Source: VRUE01 sp963716735
Lineage (GTDB): Bacteria; Actinomycetota; Thermoleophilia; Solirubrobacterales; 70-9
DNA: 64,000 nucleotides
Direction: 5' to 3'
Assembly: GCA_963716735.1 (NCBI GenBank)
Contig: OY970321.1
Span: forward strand, 2,604,001 to 2,668,000
Below, in pieces: positions 58,422 through 64,000 of the stretch. The notes under the pieces are model-generated. The model worked only from the letters and a program-made list of their open reading frames with translations, was not told the origin of the DNA and searched no databases. Both the position numbers and the translations under genes were made by a program. Numbering within the stretch: position 1 is the first letter of the stretch; each line of letters begins with the position of its first letter.

Positions 58422-59892
58422 CAGCCACGCTGGGCTCGAGGAAGTTGTTGCGGGCGACGCGACGCGACTCCTTCTGGGCGTACATGCGTGCGTCGGCGAG
58501 GCGCAGCGCCATCGAGACCTCGTCCTCCTCCTCGGGCACCGCCACCGCACCCCATGACGAAGTGACTTCGAAGCCGGGGCCGGTCGCGGTGAACGCCTTG
58601 GTCGTCTCGCGAGCCACCTCGTCGAAGCGCTCCGGCGGGCAGGTGAGCAGCACGCAGAACTCGTCGCCGCCGATCCGGTAGGCCGTCCCCTCGTCGCCGA
58701 GCGTATTCAGCAGTGCGTGCCCGATCCGGGTCAGCAGCTCGTCCCCGGCGCCGTGGCCGAAGGTGTTGTTGTAGTGCTTGAAGCCGTTGAGGTCGAAGAG
58801 CATCAGCTTGACCGGCTTCGCCTCGCTCGCATTGGCAAACCGGACGGGAAGATCGACCTGCAGGCGCCCCCGGTTGCCGAGCCCGGTCAGCTCATCGGTC
58901 CGCACCTGCTCCAGCAGCGTCTTGTTCTCCTTGTCGCTCATCGCCAGGCGCACGATCACGGCGGTCATCGTCGATGCCCAGAGGATGGTCGAGAGACCGC
59001 TCGTCGCGCTGAAGTACTGCATCGCGAAGAGGCCGATCATCACTCCGGCGAAGACCGCCGGAACGACGATCTCGCGCCGCTGGTTGCTCTCGCTCGGCGA
59101 GGTGATCTCCGCCGCTTCCGCCGGCTGCCACACGGCCGCGCCCAGACAGACGGCGGCGATCAGGTAGATCGGGTCGATCCAGTTCCCGTCCGGCAGCGCT
59201 TCGTCGGTCACCTGCAGGGTGAAGGCGATGTCGGCGATGACCAGGGCCGAGAGGCCGGCCAGGAGCAGGGACCAGGTTCGGCCGGGCCGCCAGCCCGTCA
59301 GCGCGATCACGCCGACGACCATCGCCACCATTGCGATGTCGCCCAGGGGATAGGCGAGCGTCGTCGCCACCTGCAACGCCGTGCCTTCCGCCTTGTCGGC
59401 GACGAAGTCGAAGACGAAGGCCGCGCCGAGTGCGGCGGTGCCCAGCGCCGCGATCGCACCGTCCATCCAGAGCCGCCAGTTGATCTCGTGGGCTCGGGCG
59501 CGGACCAGCATCGCAAGGCCCGTGTAGGCGAGCGGGTAGAAGGCCAGGTAGCCGACGTCGGCAAGCGACGGATACGGCGCACTCGGGTTGCCTTCGATGA
59601 ACACGGCCCAGTAGACCTCGGCGGCCCCCCAGCTGAGGATCGCGATGCCGAGCAGGATCCACGCCCCTCGCTCCTGGCCGAACGCGGACGCTCTGACCAG
59701 GCAGGCCACACCGGCCCCCAGCACGACGGCGTCGTAGACGACGCTGCCGATCGCGAAGTTGAGGTTGCCGCCGACGCCGAGCCAGTAGTGAAGCGCGACG
59801 AGCAGGGTGCCGCCGAGAAGCAGGATCGCCAGGGCGCCGCGAAGAGCGCGCGCGAGCCTGCTGTCTTCGCCGGTCGGACGCCTCGCGGTCAT
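58408..59892 (-). CDS. Membrane diguanylate cyclase (GGDEF)
   Basis: 494 residues. Residues 1-310 are an integral membrane sensor with about ten hydrophobic segments and no periplasmic domain I recognise; residues 325-494 are a GGDEF domain: RTDELTGLGNRGRLQVDLP, LMLFDLNGFKHYNNTFGHGAGDELL and active-site RIGGDEFCVLL (GGDEF 408-412) intact. No RxxD inhibitory I-site is seen five residues before it. Makes cyclic di-GMP from two GTP. The only c-di-GMP enzyme in the window, and a candidate partner of the riboswitch at 4761. Confidence 0.92.
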   Translation of the reverse strand: MTARRPTGEDSRLARALRGALAILLLGGTLLVALHYWLGVGGNLNFAIGSVVYDAVVLGAGVACLVRASAFGQERGAWILLGIAILSWGAAEVYWAVFIEGNPSAPYPSLADVGYLAFYPLAYTGLAMLVRARAHEINWRLWMDGAIAALGTAALGAAFVFDFVADKAEGTALQVATTLAYPLGDIAMVAMVVGVIALTGWRPGRTWSLLLAGLSALVIADIAFTLQVTDEALPDGNWIDPIYLIAAVCLGAAVWQPAEAAEITSPSESNQRREIVVPAVFAGVMIGLFAMQYFSATSGLSTILWASTMTAVIVRLAMSDKENKTLLEQVRTDELTGLGNRGRLQVDLPVRFANASEAKPVKLMLFDLNGFKHYNNTFGHGAGDELLTRIGHALLNTLGDEGTAYRIGGDEFCVLLTCPPERFDEVARETTKAFTATGPGFEVTSSWGAVAVPEEEDEVSMALRLADARMYAQKESRRVARNNFLEPSVAVSRR

Positions 59893-59971
59893 GCCCAGCT
59901 ATCGGCAGATCAGGGCCATTTCCCAACCCTTGCACAGGCGTGCTTGCGCACTTCTCTAGACTTTGTAGGCG

Positions 59972-60187
59972 ATGAAGGCAGGAATTCACCCCGAGTACCA
60001 GCTCGCGCACGTGCATTGCTCGTGCGGCAACCAGTTCTACACCCGCTCTACGGTGGAGGATCTGCACGTCGAGCTCTGCTCGGAGTGCCATCCCTTCTAC
60101 ACCGGCAAGCAGAAGCTCGTCGACACGGGCGGGCGGGTCGAGCGGTTCCAGCGGCGCGCCGCCAAGCACGCCAAGGCCTCCAAGTAA
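59972..60187 (+). CDS. rpmE: 50S ribosomal protein L31 (zinc-binding form)
   Basis: 71 residues. MKAGIHPEYQLAHVHCSCGNQFYTRSTVEDLHVELCSECHPFYTGKQKLVDTGGRVERFQRR, read in pieces, with the four zinc cysteines C16, C18, C36, C39 (C+ type). Component of the central protuberance of the large subunit; the zinc-free paralogue is usually elsewhere. First gene of the conserved rpmE-DUF1385-prfA-prmC set. Confidence 0.97.
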   Translation: MKAGIHPEYQLAHVHCSCGNQFYTRSTVEDLHVELCSECHPFYTGKQKLVDTGGRVERFQRRAAKHAKASK

Positions 60188-60190
60188 GCG

Positions 60191-61198
60191 ATGGCCGCGG
60201 AGACAGCCTCTCCGCGCGCTGAAGCTGTCTCTTCGAACGGGGCAGACCCGCTGCGCATGCCCGACGGCGCTCTCGTCGCCAAGCGCGACGCGCCGGTCGG
60301 CGGGCAGGCCGTGCTCGAGGGAGTGATGATGCGCGGCGTCTCGACCTGGGCTGTGGCCGTACGCAACCCCGAGGGCCAGGTAGAGCTCAGCTCCGAATCG
60401 CTTGTTCCCTGGGCGAAGCGCCACCGCCTCTGGCGGGTGCCGGTTATTCGCGGCGTCGTCGCCCTCGGCGAGTCTTTGAAGATCGGCTTCCGCGCCCTGG
60501 CGATCTCCGCCAACGCGCAGATGGAGGAGGACGATGAGGGCGAGAAGGAAGAGATCGGCGGCTGGGTCTGGGGCTTGACGATCGTCTTCTCGCTGGCTCT
60601 CTCGATCGGGCTCTTCTTCGTCGTCCCGGTCGGGCTGACCAGCCTGATCAAGGATCAACTGGGCAACGCCTTTCTCTTCTGGCTCGTCGAGGGGATCCTG
60701 CGGACGGCGATCTTCATCGGCTACATCGTCCTGATCAGTCGCCTGCCGGACCTGCGCCGGGTCTTCGAGTACCACGGCGCCGAGCACAAGACGATCTCCT
60801 GTTACGAGGCCGAAGATGAGCTGGTCCCTGCCCGGGCCAAGCTCTACTCGCGCCTGCACCCGCGCTGCGGCACGAGCTTCCTCTTGATCGTGATGGTCCT
60901 GGCGATCTTCGTCTTCGCCCCGATCGGCCTGCCGGCTTGGTACTGGCTGGTCGCCTCGCGCATCCTCGGCATCCCGCTGATCGCCGGTCTCTCCTACGAG
61001 GTGATCAAGTGGGCCGGCAAAAACAGGCGCAAACGTTGGGTGCGGGCGGTGATGTGGCCGGGCCTGATGCTGCAGAACCTGACCACGCGCGAGCCCGACG
61101 AAGAGCAGCTCGCGGTGGCAATCGCGGCGCTGGAGAAGGTTCTCGACGAGGAGACTCCGCTCAAAGAGGGCGAGTCGCCGATCGAGATCGTCGCCTAG
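60191..61198 (+). CDS. DUF1385 family membrane protein (YqhQ-like)
   Basis: 335 residues. Family core: VGGQAVLEGVMMRGVSTWAVAVRNPEG, WRVPVIRGVVALGESLKIGFRAL, VFEYHGAEHKTISCYEAE, SRLHPRCGTSFLLIVMVLAIFVF. Four or five membrane segments. Linked to rpmE and prfA in many Gram-positive genomes; molecular function unknown (proposed metal-dependent protein). Stop region overlaps the convergent PadR gene by 4 bases. Confidence 0.93.
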   Translation: MAAETASPRAEAVSSNGADPLRMPDGALVAKRDAPVGGQAVLEGVMMRGVSTWAVAVRNPEGQVELSSESLVPWAKRHRLWRVPVIRGVVALGESLKIGFRALAISANAQMEEDDEGEKEEIGGWVWGLTIVFSLALSIGLFFVVPVGLTSLIKDQLGNAFLFWLVEGILRTAIFIGYIVLISRLPDLRRVFEYHGAEHKTISCYEAEDELVPARAKLYSRLHPRCGTSFLLIVMVLAIFVFAPIGLPAWYWLVASRILGIPLIAGLSYEVIKWAGKNRRKRWVRAVMWPGLMLQNLTTREPDEEQLAVAIAALEKVLDEETPLKEGESPIEIVA

Positions 61199-61758
61199 CT
61201 TCCGCTTTCCGAGTCGATCTCGGCCTGCATCAGCGCCTCGAGCTGCGCCAGCCACTCCTCGCCGCGCTGCAGCAGCGCCTCGCCGAACAGCCCGGCGAGC
61301 ACCGGCCCGCGAATCCCGCCCTCCTCGAAGTCTTCGAGCGCGCCACGTAGGTCTTTGTCGTACATGTGGCCCCGATAGTCGCTCAGGCGCTCCTGCGCCC
61401 GTCGGGCCATCGCAACCTGCTCGTGCTTGGGCAGGGCGTCGATGAAGAAGAACCGCAGCATGCCCTCGATGCGAGCCTGCAGCGGCACTTCATGCGCCGA
61501 GCGGAGCCAGGTCAGCAGGGCTTCCTCGCCATCCTCGGTGAGCTCATAGCTGGAGCGGGCGCGGGCGCCCTGCGGATCCTCGTGCCTTCTCACCAGGCCG
61601 TGCTCCTCGAGCCGGGCAAGCTCGGGGTAGACCTGCGCCAGGGAGACCGGCCAGATCACGCTGGTCGAGGCGTCTGCGGCCTTCTTGATCGCGTAGCCCG
61701 AGGTGGCGCCGAGACGCAGCATGCCGAGCACCATGAACGAGATCGGCTTGAGCTTCAT
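61195..61758 (-). CDS. PadR-family transcriptional regulator
   Basis: 187 residues from ATG 61758; the long upstream frame is antisense to the next gene and is not used. PadR N-terminal winged helix: ISFMVLGMLRLGATSGYAIKKAADAS ... QVYPELARLEEHGLVRRHEDPQGARARSSYELTEDGEEALLTWL, then the helical dimer domain of the PadR_C type (YRGHMYDKDLRGALEDFEEGG). Divergent from the secreted-protein gene at 61903, its likely target. Confidence 0.9.
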   Translation of the reverse strand: MKLKPISFMVLGMLRLGATSGYAIKKAADASTSVIWPVSLAQVYPELARLEEHGLVRRHEDPQGARARSSYELTEDGEEALLTWLRSAHEVPLQARIEGMLRFFFIDALPKHEQVAMARRAQERLSDYRGHMYDKDLRGALEDFEEGGIRGPVLAGLFGEALLQRGEEWLAQLEALMQAEIDSESGS

Positions 61759-61813
61759 CGCCTTGCGCTCGAGCAGAGATCGGGTTGTCGGAACCGGTCT
61801 CGGAAAACCAATT

Positions 61814-61846
61814 GATACATAGCTGGGTATCCGCTCTGATGCATCA
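61814..61846. promoter_or_regulatory. PadR operator candidates
   Basis: gatac-8-gtatc (61814-61831) and the perfect palindrome tgatgcatca (61837-61846) in the gap between the divergent PadR and secreted-protein genes. The 5-8-5 layout fits PadR sites. Confidence 0.5.
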
Positions 61847-61902
61847 CAACTGTTATATCGAAGCGGAATGCCACTGGTTCGGCATTGCCGGGAAGGGGAA
61901 CG

Positions 61903-62712
61903 ATGGGGATACGGAGAGGCTTCATTCTGGCCTTCAACGTGGGATTGGTCCTTGCATTTGTCATCGCCGCCGTGGCCGCGGCGAATTGGACCACGATCCG
62001 GGCGGGGAACCTGGTCTTCAAGGTGGAAGGCCAGCTTTCGCCGCGTGCTTACCCGCGCCACGAATTCGCGCCGGCGTCCTTCCGCACCCGCGCGCAGATC
62101 GCGACCAGCGACGCCACGCATCCGCCCGCGTTGCGGGAAGGCGTTATCTACGTCGACAGGAACGGCGCGTTCGACGCCCACGGCCTGCCCGTCTGCAAGG
62201 CCGGGCAGCTCGAGGCGCGCGATACCAAAGCCGCGATAAAGGCCTGCGGCGCTGCAATCGTCGGTAGCGGCGAGGGAGCGGCGGAGATCGCCTTCCCGGA
62301 ACAGAAGCCGATCCTGGTCAAGAGCCCGATCACGATCTTCAACGGTGGCGTCAAAGGCGGCACGACGACGATGTTCCTCCATGCCTTCATCACGGTGCCG
62401 ACCCCGTCGGCGGTCGTCAGCAGCCTGAAGTTCAGCCCGGTCAAGGCTGGCCGCTATGGGCTACGAGGTGTGGCGAAGATCCCCGTGATCGCCGGTGGGA
62501 GCGGCTCCGTGACGGCTTTCGATTTCAAGATCAAGCGCCTCTACACCTACAAGGGAGAGCGCAAGAGCTTCGACCTGACCAAATGCCCCGACGGTCAGAT
62601 CAAGGTCAAAGGGAGCGGTGTGTTCAAGGATGAAGTTCGCGACGGCGTCCACGATGGGGAAACGACGACCATCTCGGCGAGCCTGAGCTTTCCCTGCACG
62701 CCGAAGGAGTAA
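61903..62712 (+). CDS. Secreted protein (PadR-linked)
   Basis: 269 residues from ATG 61903 (gaaggggaac upstream); a TTG at 61885 is less likely. N-terminal signal/anchor GFILAFNVGLVLAFVIAAVAAANW. The exported part is beta-rich: LVFKVEGQLSPRAYPRHEFAPASF, VYVDRNGAFDAHGLPVCKAGQ, FNGGVKGGTTTMFLHAFITVP, with paired cysteines (VCKAGQ, AIKACG, TKCPDGQ, SFPCTP). Not recognised; such proteins recur in this lineage. It interrupts the usual DUF1385-prfA order together with PadR. Confidence 0.72.
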   Translation: MGIRRGFILAFNVGLVLAFVIAAVAAANWTTIRAGNLVFKVEGQLSPRAYPRHEFAPASFRTRAQIATSDATHPPALREGVIYVDRNGAFDAHGLPVCKAGQLEARDTKAAIKACGAAIVGSGEGAAEIAFPEQKPILVKSPITIFNGGVKGGTTTMFLHAFITVPTPSAVVSSLKFSPVKAGRYGLRGVAKIPVIAGGSGSVTAFDFKIKRLYTYKGERKSFDLTKCPDGQIKVKGSGVFKDEVRDGVHDGETTTISASLSFPCTPKE

Positions 62713-62724
62713 TGGCCGGGGGAG

Positions 62725-63810
62725 ATGCGCCTATGGTTCACGATCATGATCGAGGCGCTTGTCGAGCAGATCGGAAACAGATTCTCTGAGCTCGAGGCCC
62801 AGATGTCCGACCCCGCCGTCATCGGCGACCGCGAGAAGTACGCGGAAGTTGGACGGGAGTATCGGGAGCTTCAGCCTGCCCAGATGCTGGCCAAGGAGTA
62901 CGGGACGCTGAAAGGCGATCTCGAGGGTGCGCAGGAGCTGCTCGAGGAAGGGGAGGACGAGGAGCTTCGCAAGGTGGTCGAGGAGGCCCCCGCGCGGCTG
63001 GCCGAGCTCGAAGAGGAGATCCGGCTGGCGATGGTCGAGCGCGATCCGAACGATGCCAAGAACGTGCTGGTCGAGATCCGCGCCGGGACCGGGGGGGACG
63101 AGGCGGCGCTGTTCGCCGGCGACCTCTACAAGATGCTCACCCGTTACGCGGAGGAGCGCGGCTTCGCGACCGAGGTGCTCTCCCAGTCGGTGGCCGAGGT
63201 CGGCGGCTTCAAGGAGGTGACCTTCGCGGTCAAGGGCGAGGGCGCCTACTCGATCTTCAAGTTCGAGGGCGGCACTCACCGCGTGCAGCGGGTGCCCGAG
63301 ACCGAGTCCCAGGGGCGCATCCACACCTCGACCGCGACGGTTGCGGTGTTGCCCGAGGCCGAGGAGGTCGAGGTGGAGGTCGACCAGAACGACCTGCAGG
63401 TCGACGTCTACCGCTCCTCGGGGCCGGGCGGGCAGTCGGTCAACACGACCGACTCGGCGGTGCGGATCACCCACAAGCCGAGCGGGATCGTCGTCTCTAT
63501 GCAGGACGAGAAGTCGCAGCTGCAGAACCGCGAGAAGGCGATGCGCGTTCTGCGAGCGCGGCTGTACGAGCGCGAGCTCGCCGAGCAGCAGGCCAAGGTC
63601 GCTGCCGAGCGCAAGGCGCAGGTCGGCAGCGGCGAGCGCTCCGAGAAGGTCCGCACCTACAACTTCCCCCAGGGCCGAGTTACCGACCACCGGATCAAGC
63701 TCACCTCGCACAACATCGAAGGCGTTTTGGCCGGCGACCTCTCCGAGTTCAGCGATGCCCTGGCCGCGGAGGAGAAGCGTCAACGGCTCGAGGCCGCGGC
63801 GGTCGGATGA
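62725..63810 (+). CDS. prfA: Peptide chain release factor 1
   Basis: 361 residues from ATG 62725; ATG 62746 (MIEALVEQIGNRF) agrees better with the usual RF1 start and neither has a good Shine-Dalgarno spacing. GGQ motif RSSGPGGQSVNTTDSAVRITHKPSG and the codon-reading tripeptide PET (VPETESQGRIHTS; PxT of RF1) are both seen. Recognises UAA and UAG. Followed by prmC, whose product methylates the GGQ glutamine. Confidence 0.96.
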   Translation: MRLWFTIMIEALVEQIGNRFSELEAQMSDPAVIGDREKYAEVGREYRELQPAQMLAKEYGTLKGDLEGAQELLEEGEDEELRKVVEEAPARLAELEEEIRLAMVERDPNDAKNVLVEIRAGTGGDEAALFAGDLYKMLTRYAEERGFATEVLSQSVAEVGGFKEVTFAVKGEGAYSIFKFEGGTHRVQRVPETESQGRIHTSTATVAVLPEAEEVEVEVDQNDLQVDVYRSSGPGGQSVNTTDSAVRITHKPSGIVVSMQDEKSQLQNREKAMRVLRARLYERELAEQQAKVAAERKAQVGSGERSEKVRTYNFPQGRVTDHRIKLTSHNIEGVLAGDLSEFSDALAAEEKRQRLEAAAVG

Positions 63811-63828
63811 CCCGCCCCCAGCACTGAC

Positions 63829-64000
63829 TTGTCTTCCGTTCGGGAAGCACTCGCTTCTGCATCTGATGCACTGCGAGCCGCAGGTGTGGAAACACCCCGC
63901 CTCGACGCCGAACTGTTGCTGGCCGAGGCGACCGCTTGGGAGCGGGCGCGGCTCGCGGCTGAGCCTGAGGCCGGGGTGCCGCCGGCCGCAGCCAGGTTGT
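63829..64000 (+). CDS. prmC: Release factor glutamine methyltransferase PrmC (3' partial)
   Basis: Starts at TTG 63829, 18 bases after prfA, and runs off the window. The visible 57 residues (ALRAAGVETPRLDAELLLAEA, then ERARLAAEPEAG) are the N-terminal helical domain of PrmC/HemK. The catalytic NPPY motif would lie beyond the window. Context (after prfA) makes the call firm. Confidence 0.9.
   Translation, partial: MSSVREALASASDALRAAGVETPRLDAELLLAEATAWERARLAAEPEAGVPPAAARL

Noticed and set aside
58892..61255. 787-residue minus-strand frame across GGDEF, rpmE and DUF1385
   Set aside because: It runs antisense to rpmE and DUF1385 and overlaps the GGDEF gene in another frame; no recognisable domains.

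Overview
This is a high-GC chromosomal window (no rRNA, tRNA, CRISPR array or recognisable insertion sequence seen) from an actinobacterium, most likely of class Thermoleophilia (Solirubrobacterales-like). The inference rests on secreted proteins with beta-propeller repeats beside a type IV pilus operon, twin ArsA/Get3-type ATPases, a mycobacterium-like methylglucose-polysaccharide gene trio, a DipZ-type thiol-redox fusion and the rpmE-DUF1385-prfA-prmC order. No database search was possible, so the taxonomy is an inference.

Layout. 0-4.6 kb: the 3' part of a large beta-helix/RHS protein with a variable glycine-rich tail and a small candidate immunity gene. 4.7-14.5 kb: a type IV pilus operon (major pilin, secreted propeller protein, two minor prepilins, prepilin peptidase, PilM, PilN, PilO and a PilP-like membrane protein). 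It is preceded by a clear cyclic-di-GMP-I (GEMM) riboswitch, and a GGDEF diguanylate cyclase lies at 58.4-59.9 kb. 14.6-18.1 kb: HxlR regulator, a lineage-type hypothetical and two convergent paralogous secreted proteins. 18.2-22.9 kb: two overlapping ArsA-like ATPases divergent from a ParA-like ATPase gene that overlaps ftsZ; both parA and ftsZ carry the same 72-bp in-frame palindromic repeat. 22.9-26.5 kb: gamma-glutamyltransferase, an Rv1264-like adenylate cyclase and a repeat-bounded HTH-DUF559 gene. 26.5-30.9 kb: methyltransferases, GH57 branching enzyme and GT4 glucosyltransferase in the Rv3030-Rv3031-Rv3032 order. 30.9-37 kb: XRE regulator, DrrAB-like ABC exporter, hexapeptide acyltransferase, MeaB, PRC-barrel protein and DipZ.

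37-51.6 kb is an acyl-CoA catabolism region: acyl-CoA dehydrogenase, aldehyde dehydrogenase, HxlR regulator with twin operators, PaaI thioesterase, leucyl aminopeptidase, thiolase, HAD phosphatase, a two-subunit B12-dependent acyl-CoA mutase with isobutyryl-CoA-mutase-type specificity residues, EtfBA and an ETF:quinone oxidoreductase. MeaB at 33.9 kb probably protects the mutase. The two mutase genes are separated by a second HTH-DUF559 gene enclosed exactly by 47-bp direct repeats. 51.7-56.7 kb holds a DMT-type membrane protein and a cell-envelope sugar cluster (DegT aminotransferase, an epimerase-glycosyltransferase fusion, a polysaccharide deacetylase). 56.9-64 kb holds a hydrolase/TetR pair, the diguanylate cyclase, rpmE, DUF1385, PadR, a secreted protein, prfA and the start of prmC.

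The most unusual content is the repertoire of structured repeats: two single-gene HTH-nuclease units whose start and stop codons lie in or next to flanking repeats, in-frame palindromic inserts in three proteins, and several very long, sometimes nested, intergenic inverted repeats.
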